A DNA stretch of 64,000 nucleotides, from positions 15,642,311 through 15,706,310 of the forward strand of contig NC_068348.1 of assembly GCF_014633365.1 (NCBI RefSeq), written 5' to 3'. How positions within the stretch are numbered: the first letter of the stretch is position 1; every line of letters begins with the position of its first letter. Position numbers and translations under genes: made by a program. The notes beneath the pieces were generated by a model that was given only the letters and a program-made list of their open reading frames with translations, was not told the DNA's origin and did not search any database. This stretch comes from Diospyros lotus. Taxonomy: Eukaryota > Streptophyta > Magnoliopsida > Ericales > Ebenaceae. Shown here one piece after another: positions 32,540-42,985 of the stretch.

Positions 32540-32810
32540 TGTTGGATCATGAGGATATCCGAGACTACAACGGTGGAGATTTAGTCTAATATAGAACCTT
32601 CCTTCTAGGGATATCCGAATCTGGTTAGGATTAATTCCTAAACTAGAATTAGGATTTTTCTTAAAGGGCTGTAGATATCTTTCCTTTCTTATTGTTGATT
32701 ATCTTTCCTTTCTTGTTGTTTCCTTTGTTGTTGTATTCCCTCTCTATATAGAGCTAATTGTGTTCATAATTAGTATGAATGAGATTATTGATTCTCTCCT
32801 AAAGTTTACA
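32540..32810 (+). repeat. 3' LTR of copia element 4
   Basis: Follows GAGGGGGAG; starts TGTTGGATCATGAGG, ends AAAGTTTACA, then CTCTT. Matches 27194-27440 plus one internal tandem duplication. Confidence 0.92.
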
Positions 32811-32815
32811 CTCTT

Positions 32816-33545
32816 CACGCTCATAATCCATGTATATTATGTGATGGACAAGGCACTTGTCCCAACCAAAGGCTAATAATCTGCTTAGTATTGTAAGCCT
32901 GTCACAAGAATCATATTCATTTGGGTGAATAAGTGTGTAGACTTAAATATCAAATATCAATTGACACCCATTATCATGAAGAAGAAAAGAATAACAATAA
33001 CAATAATAAACCCTTATAACTTTCAGAAGATAAGATAATAAGGTATGATATGAATTGGGTGGGAGATGAAATCTGATGAAAAACTTGGTGGGAGATTCTT
33101 ATATATGATATGAGTTAGAATTCATGTAGCCAATCCTACCTAATGGGATTAAGGCTTGATATGTTGTAAATGCTTATCAACTTTCAATCTTCAGCTATAT
33201 GCATCCAACTTTGACCATGTCATCAACCAACCCTAGAATGCTGCAAAACACGTTTTAGTGTGTGCTCAATGAGTAATCGCTGCAGATATAATACATGATA
33301 TGCTTGATACATGATCTATGCATGTGACAAGAATGTCCATGCTTGATAATTACTGAAGGGTCTAGATAAAACATGAAGAGAAAGTAGTCAAAAGAAACTT
33401 CAATCAGATCTGGATTATTCACCACATATTTCTTATAGCCTTCATTTCTTGTTTCCTCCCACGTTATCCTTGTGGGGAAATTTACCAGTGTCTTACCAAC
33501 TTAACTAATATGTATGTGTGTGTGTGATCCATTCATCATGTGCAG
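32816..33545 (+). other. End of the 11-kb intron
   Basis: Unique AT-rich DNA with the RTE tail at 33114-33168 and a (TG)n run before the acceptor ATGTGCAG of the last exon. No other feature seen. Confidence 0.5.
33114..33168 (+). repeat. Very short RTE LINE 3' tail
   Basis: GTTAGAATTCATGTAGCC, then a CCTAATGGGATTAAGGC block and GATATGTTG match the last 55 or so bases of the LINE at 5867-6540 (AATTCATGTAGCCGAC, GATAAAGGCTGG, ATATGTTG). An extreme 5' truncation. Confidence 0.72.
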
Positions 33546-33608
33546 AAACAAGCAGCAGCTTTCATGGAAAAGGTTCGCGGGGCTATGTTGAAGTACATGA
33601 CAGCTTAG
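33546..33608 (+). CDS. Host gene terminal exon
   Basis: Acceptor ATGTGCAG ends at 33545. Codes KQAAAFMEKVRGAMLKYMTA and a TAG stop at 33606-33608, in frame with exon 5. It lies 735 bp after the 3' LTR of copia element 4. Confidence 0.85.
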   Translation, partial: KQAAAFMEKVRGAMLKYMTA

Positions 33609-33900
33609 CTTAATTAGCACTCTGCACTGGTTGGTTGTAGATAATAAATTGAGTCATCAGTAGTACGATCCAGAGATATTGCTCAGTTTAACAGTTAGTG
33701 TTAACACTGCTGCTGTCACTGCAGCTAACAATTCTGGTGTTTTGTTCACTTTGGCCTACGTTCGTGGGAACGACAATTCGAATGCGAGTTTTACTATAGA
33801 AGTTTTTCCCTAATTTGGCAAAGCAACAAGGAATTCATGTTTGTATGTTTGTGTTTTGATTCGACGAGTTTCTTGTTAGTTGTTAGCTACATAACACAAT
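33609..33900 (+). promoter_or_regulatory. Probable 3' UTR of the host gene with poly(A) signal
   Basis: Directly after the stop codon, AATAAA sits at 33643-33648 in AT-rich DNA. The length given is a guess; the signal position is what the sequence shows. Confidence 0.5.
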
Positions 33901-34526
33901 CATTATTCCTTATTTAGGCTTTGAATAGACAATAGATAAAAATCCAAGAAGTTGAGTTTAAAGACTTATTTGATACTTGTAATTCAATGGATTATTGTGC
34001 GCAGTGGATAAGTTCTATCCTTTACAATCCTGAGTTCATATATAGATTTTGTATATTTACTTTGTGTGGATGCAATGTAATTGGTAGATTATTACACATG
34101 GTTTATAAATGTATCTAGTATTATTATGCCTTAGAGGATCCTAATTGTAATGTGCCTTGTACGGTGGCCCAGCCCAGGTCTTAGAGATAGATAGATGGGA
34201 AGGAGTAGGTAGTACTTCGTGAACAACATGAATAACAACATGTAACTATTATATCAGTTAAGTGACGCGATACAAATAATAGAGAGCTAAAAGACTTGAC
34301 TAACCCTTATAGTTATTAAATTATTTTCAACCATGTTTTTCCCTAAACATTGATTAATTACATAATTTTGTAAATAAAACTGCAATTCGTATGATACACC
34401 ATATTACGTGCTGGCCATGCATCTTGGTTGGTGACAGGCTTGGTCTTCTGCTTTGTTGAATTGGTTAAGTAGCATGTGTTTATTTTGTTATGAATAAATT
34501 GCTCCATTACATTTTTGCTGCATGAT
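33901..34526. other. Intergenic DNA downstream of the host gene
   Basis: No coding or repeat structure recognised. Confidence 0.45.
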
Positions 34527-34753
34527 TGTTGCATGTTAACGTTTAAGGGAGTCGTATTTCTTATTCCTAGTTTGATTCCTATTTGTTAGACGACAGTTGT
34601 AAGTGTCTTTATAAAAGCCTCATTCTAGATTAGTAGGAGTCAGTTGATTGATAATAAAATTCTTTCTTTCTTCCAACTCTTTTCTACAACTTTTCTATTT
34701 CTCTTCGAACTATCTTTTGCTGGTCTGAAAATTATGCCAAAAAATCTCTATCA
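34527..34753 (+). repeat. LTR of a gypsy remnant
   Basis: A TGTTGCATG start and CTCTATCA end, TATAAAAG box near 34610, followed by a Met-tRNA primer-binding site TGGTATCAGAACC at 34756-34768. Start is inferred from composition only. Confidence 0.55.
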
Positions 34754-34778
34754 TTTGGTATCAGAACCAGTTTTGACC

Positions 34779-36870
34779 ATGAACACTCATGGCAAAATTA
34801 ATGCTGAATTTCGTAATAAAGTTTGCAAAATCTTGGCTCGACACAAGTCAAGCATCGACTAGATTCACGCTATCTTGCAAACGGTGTTAATCGAACTTTA
34901 AGCTCTCCAACACTCAGCATATCTATTTTCACCATACAATCTCGAACAGTGGGATAAGTTTGATGACAACGGTACTTATGATGGTACTCCAATATTTGAT
35001 AAGGAATCTGTTGTCATAATCCACCTAGCCAATAAAAAATTAGTTAGATAGAATTAGTGTCTACAGGCCAATTTGGTGTAGCAACATTTCATCAATTTCT
35101 CTTTGTTGGAAAGAATCCATTTTTGTTGAAGATGGAGCAGGTTTCAAAGTGGATGCATCAGATTTCCATGGTAATCTCTTAGCCAAACAAATTCATAAAT
35201 GGATTGGTACAACGGCGGGATTATGGAGGACAATTATTGTTTTATCAAGCTATCAAAACTACTTTGTGCGCGATAAAATGATCCTTATGGACAAGGATCC
35301 TTATGGAGCGAGGAATGATATGTGCAAAATGCCAACAAGCACACGAAATGGAATTAGGCTACGTGGGTTGATGAGGATTAGCAACAAGACTTGGTCAATT
35401 TCCTTTTCCTTTTGTTTTTAGATAAGATCAGTTGGTTGTTCTTCTGGTAGTGTTTTTCTATTTCTTAGTTTAGTGGGTTTGTGTACAGTCTATTTAATAT
35501 TCATTTGGATTTGTATTTATCATCGTGAAGAAAATTGTTATCCCTTTGTCTTTTGCTTTAGGGAAACCATCAAACTGCCCTTCCTCAAATCCAAACCGAA
35601 TTTCCCCTACCGTTACTACTCAAGACCACAATCAAACCCAATTAAAACTCTCTTTTCCAACTTTTGGAAGAGAAGACCCAACAGGGTGGATCTACAAGGT
35701 AGAGCAGTATTTTGACTTTAAAAATATTGCTCCTCATCAAAGAGTCCAGCTTGCCTATTTCCATTTGGAGGGAATCGCCTTACAATGGCAGAGGTGGTTC
35801 AATAAGTTTAGAGGACCACTCACCTGGGAAGAATTCACAAAGGCCATTCTCAATAGATTTGGACCCATCGAGTATGACGATCCATCAGAGGCGTTTTCCA
35901 GACTCAAGCAAGTTACCACAGTTCAAGCCTACCAGGAAGCCTTTGAAAAACTTTCTCACTGAGTCAACAATCTTCCGGAATAGTTTCTTGTAGAAACGTT
36001 TCATCGCGGGACTACGAGATGATATTCAATTAGATGTAAAGGTAAAGCAACCATAGAACCTGACAGATACAATTGGAGTTGCACGCTTAATTGAGGAACA
36101 TAACTTATTGCAAGAGAAGAAGAAGAAGAAAAAGAACGTTGCATTTCGGTCCCAAAACACAACCCGTTTTCAGCGAACCCAATCCTACATAATAGCAGGC
36201 CTCCTCAAAGCCAAAAACTACTTCCTCCAAATGCAACGGTTCCTGTGCGATGCATATTAGGTCAAGAAGCAAGGGATTGTAGGGAAAAAGAGCTTCTATT
36301 TTTACTATGACGAGAAATATGTTCTGGGACGCCGGTGCCAACGATCCCAACTTTTCATAATAGAAGACTGCTCCAAAAATTCAGAAGAAAGAATAATGCC
36401 ACGGGAATGATGCGAATCCCCTCATTGAACCATTACCAGAAATCTCCTTCCACGCTATGGCAGGGATGAACCATCCACAAACTGTGTGTTATTGGGAAAA
36501 TTAAAAACAATGAGATTACTATATGTATTGAGGAAGGAAGTACACGTAATTTCATAGACCAGTCCATTGTTAATAAGTTTGCATTACCTGTTGTACGTGA
36601 CAAATCTTTTTAGGTGATGGTGGGAAATTGTGAAAAAATCAAATGTATTGGGAGATGCCTGAATCTTACGCTCATCATCCAGAACCATTCCATTAGGGCT
36701 TATTTTTATATATTACTGGTGGCCGTCTATCAAGTCATATTGGGAGTACAGTGGCCGGAAACATTAGGTCTAGTGGAGATCGACGATCGACTACCAAAAA
36801 CTAACCATGAAGTTCTTTCACAATGTGAAAGTAAAGCAAGATCGCTATGGGACAAGCAACGTAGTTCAAA
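34779..36870 (+). pseudogene. Ty3/gypsy (chromovirus-like) gag and protease remnant
   Basis: After a short gag start (MNTHGKINAEF) and unclear DNA (34863-35520), the retrotransposon gag domain is plain at 35630-35962: LKLSFPTFGREDPTGW, VEQYFDFKNIAPHQRV, LEGIALQWQRWF, FRGPLTWEEFTKAIL, YQEAFEKLSH. A protease follows at about 36500-36860 with EEGSTRNFIDQSIV (usual D-x-GST has Glu in place of the catalytic Asp), LPVVRDKSF, VMVGNCEKIKCIGRC, AVYQVILGVQWPETLG. No RT or integrase. Many stops: an old truncated element. Confidence 0.82.
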
Positions 36871-36899
36871 CTTTTGAGCGTTATCCCGATCTCGACGAT

Positions 36900-38363
36900 T
36901 GGATTAATGTCGAAATTAAATCATTCACATACAAATAAAATAAATCTAACATTTAGATTTTCGAGTTGTTTGCGGATCCGAGCCGTCTAAGTATCCGACC
37001 TCTAACTCATGATACGCGACACGTGTCTGTTGGCGAGGAGAGCGGAATAGGAATGCTAACTCCTTCTCCTTTTCGCGACATGTGTATGGATGAAAAAAAA
37101 ATGCCCTCATTTCTTATTAATGCAAAAAGAAACAAGAAGAGTGAATGACAATTGTTATTCAACTCATGAAAAATTACACAAAATTACTTCATTTTATTTA
37201 GGTAACCCATGAAGGGGTATTTATAAAGAAGCTTCACAGGATTTCTTAAACCCTAATGGATATGGCTCGGCCCATTTATCCTAGTCCAATTAAGAATTAA
37301 TTAAGTGGTCTAAATCCAATTATAAATTTAAATAAAATATTTGATTTAAATCTAATTTAGCCCAAATATATTATTTAAGTTAATATTTGGCCCAAATCTA
37401 ATTTAGGCCAAATATAATATTTAATTTAATATTTAGCCTAAATATTAATTTAATTTAATATTTTACCCAAATACTTTATTTAACCCAAATATTAAATTAA
37501 GGCCAAATATATATTATTTCTTATTTGTCATTTCAACAAATAGAAAATTATTAAATTATAAACTTTTTCCTAATTTAATCAATTGCCATTTTATAAAACT
37601 CTTTCCTTTATGACGACCCCTCGTCATATTGACGTCATTACGTCTATTTGTTCTTTTTCAGTGAGAATCTACGACGGCACAACTTCTTGCCGAAATGTCC
37701 CACTTAACCATACATCTGCTCTCCTGGTTTAAGCCAGAGATCGTGCCTATTGCGTATGACTCATTAGACTTTCGAATATATTGGCAATATGTCGGTATGA
37801 ACACATAAGACAAGATTAGCCTCTAGCAAGGCATCATGCTTACTTAATTATTCAGAAGGATTCATAATGCATAAATAACCTATCACGAGCATGATTACCG
37901 TGTAATTTGATCCTCTTGTCAATGTATCTTATGTGATCTAAAGTCTCGTGATGTGTTGATTGATTAGGATCACATGAGTTTTCTTTGTTCATCCGGATAT
38001 CTTCACTTAATAGAAAATGAATCAATAACTCCTTATTGATCTTCTTCACCATGGCCATGGATTTAAAGTGAATATTCATTGAAGGCGTCTTAGATACATC
38101 ATTCTCTATCAAATGATAGACAAGTCTCATCTTGGTTATGCACCCATTTCCATAAGCCTCACGATATGCCTAACGATCGCTCATGTGCAGCCTTTGTCTA
38201 GGCCCGTCGAAACAATGTCAAAGCATATCGATCTTCTTATGAAATGATCGTAACAACCTCAAGTCCAAGAATTAGTTACATTCATCTCATATGTGAATTC
38301 TATCAACATATAATCAAAATGGATTCTCATGACGAATCATGTCCAATGACACGTTTCCCAACA
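36900..38363 (-). repeat. LTR-derived DNA, probably a solo LTR
   Basis: On the minus strand it opens TGTTGGGAAACG at 38363, runs through mixed sequence (91-codon chance frame at 37852-38130) and AT-rich ATATTTGGCC-type repeats (37330-37500), and has a TTTATAAATACCCC promoter-like box near 37213-37227. The far end and a target duplication were not found, so limits are approximate. Confidence 0.5.
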
Positions 38364-38880
38364 TTGGTCACCTATGTACTTGTCTATGTATCCCTATGCC
38401 TATGAGTGTGAGACCCCATTGTTATCAAATAGCAAAAACATAGCACATACAAATCTTACCGCAATTGTCAATATATATATAATATTGCGTCCAGTCCATG
38501 TTTGTTTGTACTGTCTAAATGCTTCATTAATTCTCTGCATGCAACTTTTTTATTTTCCTTTTTTTTTTTTTTGCCCATGTTGGAGATCATTTTCTAAATT
38601 TTAATTTAATTAAAATTATTTTATTTTCTTTGACAAGATTAATCTGATAGAAATTTATCAAATAATAATTGTCGGATGATGATTTTAATTAAAAGAATAT
38701 AACATGTTTGGGGAACCTCATTTTGCTATAATTGTCATTTGAAGCCTATGAACAGGTTATCATATTTTAGTTGTTAATGGATTGCTTACAATAATATGTC
38801 GAGAGATATATGCTCAGATTTTTATAGTTGTGTTATGTGTTTTATTATATGGTAATTAGAATTTTAATGTGTGGTGTAAT
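38364..38880. other. Intergenic AT-rich DNA
   Basis: No gene or repeat recognised. A poly(T) run near 38558-38571. Ends with the GGTGTAAT target site of the next MITE. Confidence 0.45.
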
Positions 38881-39044
38881 CAAGGGCAGATCTAGGGGGT
38901 AGGCATAGGTTGCAGCCTGTGCCAGCCTCAGTCCTCCCTCAAATCTTTCTTGGAATTTAAACTATTTGGGATGGGAGAGGGGCTGAAATCACTGATGGAT
39001 CTAGGGACAGCCCTCTCCCAGATTCATCCCTAGATCCGCCTCTA
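38881..39044. mobile_element. 164-bp hAT-type MITE
   Basis: GGTGTAAT at 38873-38880 and 39045-39052 form an exact 8-bp duplication. Ends are inverted: CAAGGGCAGATCTAGGG at the left and, as reverse complement, TAGAGGCGGATCTAGGG at the right. The GGCGGATCTAGGG type of end is common among plant hAT MITEs. No coding capacity. Confidence 0.87.
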
Positions 39045-39549
39045 GGTGTAATTATAGTTATCTGAAACCATGAAGTTAGTTTAAATCAATTGATGGATTA
39101 TTCCTTTGTGATGAGATCATTAACATAGACTTTTGAATCGAACTATATTAATTTTTTGTATGTCATTATTTTTTTAATTGATTTATGGTTTTGTTCTTGG
39201 TTTGCCAATCGTAATAGTGGTTTTAGAGCTTTGGCTTAGTGTGTTAGAAAATGTGTGGAAAATTAAAAAAAAAAAATGTGAGTTCAAGTTTGATAATAGT
39301 TTCTTGCTACCATAGTTGTGAAGATATGATGTTTGTTGCCTTCATTTGAAGTTATCATTGGAAGGTTGATGTTGTCACCACAACTGTGGATGTTGGAAGG
39401 ATACTATTGAAAAGCATATTAGTAGAGAGAAACAATGCATTATTAAAAGAAGTCTCATGTTGTAGCCGATAATTGAGTAAAGAAAAGTCTCGACATTTCT
39501 AGTTGTTGGTGCGAGCACACTTTACCACCTTCGGTGAGAGAGAAGAGTC

Positions 39550-39975
39550 CTTTATTGAAATCAACATGTTGTCACAATTTTGACATGTACTTGTCATCCC
39601 TATGTGATAGGATTTGTAGGTGTGATTTATCACTTTAACGCATATTACCCCTACACAAACTCAATACACAGATCAACTTTTATAACAAGGGTAGTTTTGG
39701 GTTGTAGGGGACAGAGCCCCCTGGGTAAAATTTTTATATGGAACTTTATAACAAGGGCAGTTTTGGGTTTTTATATGTATTTGTGTTGCCCTAATTTTTA
39801 CTTATATTAGGGTGGTTATTAGAGAGTGCTGGTATGCATTCTTGTAATCTCCAATTCAATTATATTGAAAAACTTACAGCGGCGGCAATGGACGTAGCTC
39901 TCATATCGAAAGTGAATCATTATAAATCTCGTGTGTTCTTCGTGTTCGTTTTGATTAGTTTCTCTCATGCTATTT
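39550..39975 (+). repeat. LTR-like fragment
   Basis: The right part (TGTAATCTCCAATTC, then GGCAATGGACGTAGC and a CTCGTGTGTTCTTCGTG block) has the look of the R-U5 end of a plant copia LTR. ATAACAAGGG(T/C)AGTTTTGGG occurs twice (39681 and 39749). No primer-binding site or boundaries were found. Confidence 0.4.
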
Positions 39976-40299
39976 AGGATTTGGACTTTAATCCAAACAT
40001 AGTCGATAGGGCCAGGTGAGAAAGAAGAATAAGGAATCACCAGAGGAGATCAATAGCTAGGGGCTTAACCTGTTGTCCTGCGGAGCAGAAGGATGGAGCA
40101 TCGGTGAAAACAGGAGCAATGAGAATCGAAAAAAGTAGGGAGACCTCGAATAAGTCTCTGAAGGGTGCCTATAGAGTTTGCAAATAAGTATTTCGAGAGA
40201 TCTGCAAAACAGAAGACCATCATGTCCACATTACTTTGCCCCACTGCACAAGCACGTGATCCTTTCCCGATTACATATGATGACCCTAACATCAACTAG

Positions 40300-41290
40300 C
40301 CACAATGTCATGATGCATGGTAAATGGGACTAATATGCTTTTGTTAATAGGAGAACATGATATGCAAAGCACAAACCACACGAAATGAAATTATAAATGT
40401 TCGGGATAAAACAAATTACATGCAAGAACCACTCACCTCACTATTTTATCTATAGAAGCATTGTTCACATTTACCGAGCTTGGTTTTCTATAATAAACAC
40501 AAGTTTTTGTAAAAAAGTACCATATTGTTTTCCATAAACCTCTTTATCTTATTTTTCTTCATTTTTTTTGTTTTTTTTTTCTAGGTTTTTAGGACTTACC
40601 ATGTTCTCGTATGCGCTCCAAGAAGGTGCTGGTTGAGCTAGCGCATGCACCATACGCACCGGTCTTATTCTCTGGTAATGGTGACCCGATTTCGGCTATT
40701 CCTTGGTTTTATGCCTTTTCCTCCCTCATTTTAACTTTGTTTCACTCCCCATTTGTTCCTACACCTTCCTCTCTCTCCCCTCTACATGAATATAGGCTTA
40801 AACCGACCTTCCCCAACCGTTTTCTAGCAGCTTTAACCTCTTTTCCAGCAAAGCCCAAAAATCCAACGAAGCTCTATTTCTCCCTCATTTCTTAATGAAA
40901 TTCACTCTTTTTTTTTTCAAAATCTTCCCCTCACTTTCAAGAACTTGTTCCTCACTCTTAATCCCCTCAAATCAACCTAGTTTTGGTTCAATTTCCACTA
41001 GTATGCCTTAAGCTTCCACCCATGGCTAATTCATAGAGAATTATGGCCATTCCTTTTTTTCCACTTGTCTAGCCAAGTGTTAGCCTCGTTAATGGTGCCC
41101 CATGATGACTTTTAATGGAAAGTTTGGTTGGTTTGTTTTTTCAACGTGTTCGTTACTAAGTTTCCCAAAATTACACTTTGACTTGAAATTTTATACTTTT
41201 GTATTTTGACCCCTGAACTTTCATGATCTTTTGCAATGTCCTATTTCTTTAAATATATAAGTTTTATAAAACCTCGGATATTATAGGAGA
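40300..41290 (-). repeat. Possible gypsy LTR fragment
   Basis: On the minus strand the start (TATAATATCCGAGG) and the purine-rich middle resemble the solo LTR at 24107-27003. Only part is recognisable and no duplication was found; the 95-codon open frame at 40611-40895 is taken as chance. Confidence 0.35.
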
Positions 41291-42169
41291 TTATAGTTGA
41301 ACCTATAAAAACTACTATTTTTAGTGGATGTTTTCAAAATTCTCAATAAGAAGTTAAGCTAGTGGACTAAGCCAGTTGGCTGAACCACTTAAAAAAAGTT
41401 ATGTCCTTGGTGATTGTTTTTTGTATTATTTCCAACAGCATTTTTCTTTATCTATTATGCATATATCTTTTATACATAAATTTAGCAGATCACATTGTTT
41501 TTACAACTGTCATTAAAACATTTTTATGGTTAGAATTATCTTAAATATCACACTCTTTTACATTTTCAATATTGTTTCATAATCTTTTCATTTTAAATAT
41601 ACTTCTTTATCTTTACATAAAAAATTATATGTATAAAATCTATTTCACTTTCAATTTTTATAAAAAATCTCTTTCAATCTCTTTAATGCCCTTTCATGAA
41701 AATTCCATCAGCATTCTCTTTTGTTCTAGTTTTCATTAGTTACATAAAAAGATTTTTAAACATTAGTTTTGTTGCATACAAATATGTTTCCTAGACATCT
41801 TTCGAATATGCCTACATTCTCATATCAATATCTTCATATATAAATCAAATGTCAAAAGTGCTTTTTTAATTTATCTTTTATAAGAAATCATGTGTGTTGT
41901 TCAAGCATTCTTATTTAGTTTATCCACTGCTGCACTAGTTAGTAGTTTATGAAAAGTGTTTTCATCAAATAATTTTATTGCATCATAATCTTCAAGATAT
42001 TTTGTAACATCTTATCTCTTAGAATTGCTAAGGGGGAGATGCTACTGGAAAAGAGATAAAATAAAAATTCACAATAAATATGAAATCTAAAATCAACAAT
42101 AAATTGAATAATTTGATCATATCATAACTATAAAACATCTTGTTAAATATATGTATTTTCTGATCACAT
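41291..42169. other. Intergenic AT-rich DNA
   Basis: No gene seen. A GCTAAGGGGGAGATGC block at 42028-42043 resembles a polypurine tract, so part may be a copia 3' end, but no LTR could be matched. Confidence 0.4.
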
Positions 42170-42947
42170 GAAGCGGGCTAGGCTCGATCCAATAGGCTGA
42201 CCCAATCTCTTGAAGCCTAAATAAGCCTAAGGCTGAGGTCGTCAGAGCTATGTCGCACTTCGTCTACTCTGAGCTCAGGTTGCGGAATCATGTGAGCTCT
42301 CAGTGACGTATTTAGCTCGCAGACCGCGAAACCAAGTGAGCTCTCAGCAATGCATTCAGCCCATAGATCGACCATTCAGCTCGCATATGCAAGAGGACCG
42401 CTACATGACCAGAGAATAGTCGTGGGCCAAGCATCATTATGGCTAAATCGTTCAGGCCTAATCCGGCCCCTCTCTCTCGGCCCATGCCGATCCCATCCTG
42501 GCCCTATATCAGCCTGTAAATTGCATCATTACGGCCTTTTTTGGGTATCTGCGCGCCCGCCTCAGATCCCATCTTCATTAATGGCGAATCCTATCCACAT
42601 TAATGAGGGTCCTATCAGCACCTTGCTGTGACCTGGGTACCATCATCAACGCCGGATATTCAATCCCATCACCTGCACATACACGACACAAGCATACGGA
42701 GGGACATCTCCTCCTATATTAGTGAGCTCTTGCCAGAGCCAAGGTATGCTTTCCCTGCTAGCCTACTGATACACAGTTTTTCTTGACTCCCTTACTTACT
42801 TGAGCGTCGGAGTGCTTGCAAGTGCTGACTGCGGGAACACTGACTAAACCACGCAAATTTCCCTAGTATGTCTTCTCTTCTCCTCTTTCGTGTCCATTTC
42901 TCAGAGCGGGAAAATGAATCATGATCGACCAAATCTGCATGTCAACA
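42170..42947 (+). repeat. LTR of Tat-lineage gypsy element 1
   Basis: GC-rich DNA ending ATGTCAACA, three bases before the primer-binding site TGGCGCTAGAGGAAGG at 42951. Carries a degenerate repeat: TGTGAGCTCTCAG (about 42290) and AGTGAGCTCTCAG (about 42334) with related flanks. The left end was not located. Confidence 0.6.
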
Positions 42948-42950
42948 TTT

Positions 42951-42967
42951 TGGCGCTAGAGGAAGGG
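42951..42967 (+). promoter_or_regulatory. Primer-binding site of Tat element 1
   Basis: TGGCGCTAGAGGAAGGG directly after the LTR is the TGGCGCC-type site seen in Tat/Athila gypsy elements. It sets the plus direction. Confidence 0.65.
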
Positions 42968-42985
42968 CTACTCTGATTGATATCA

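Larger units (their letters stand above)
27194..32810 (+). mobile_element. Copia element 4
   Basis: LTRs at 27194-27440 and 32540-32810, flanked by an exact CTCTT duplication (27189-27193, 32811-32815). Contains the primer-binding site, gag, protease, integrase (split by a 158-bp insert), RT with intact YVDD, RNase H and the polypurine tract TTGAGGGGGAG. A different family from elements 1-3, judging by LTR and gag. Stops and frameshifts make it non-autonomous. Confidence 0.92.
7116..33608 (+). other. Host gene, 3' part: chloroplast protein of the At4g37920 type
   Basis: Six exons with GT-AG introns join in frame into 156 codons plus a TAG. The product starts SRIAPDTPAEVIEYF and ends AMLKYMTA. 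From memory this resembles the C-terminus of the conserved plant family typified by Arabidopsis At4g37920, described as chloroplastic and sometimes named endoribonuclease E-like; its biochemical role is not established. The segment is Glu/Leu/Lys-rich and probably mostly helical (LIELEALQKALLEG, KMQAELVKARESL). The N-terminus with any transit peptide lies upstream of the window or was missed. Three introns are 77, 79 and 92 bp; two are 14,791 and 10,983 bp, full of transposons. No stop or frameshift occurs in the joined exons, which argues the gene is still functional. Confidence 0.8.

Noticed and set aside
35149..35421. 90-codon ORF between LTR and gag core of the gypsy remnant
   Set aside because: No gag or other motif; left as part of the decayed element.
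37852..38130. 92-codon minus ORF
   Set aside because: Within the probable LTR at 36900-38363; retroelement LTRs rarely code and no motif is present.
40611..40895. 95-codon ORF
   Set aside because: Inside LTR-like DNA on its opposite strand; no recognisable domain.
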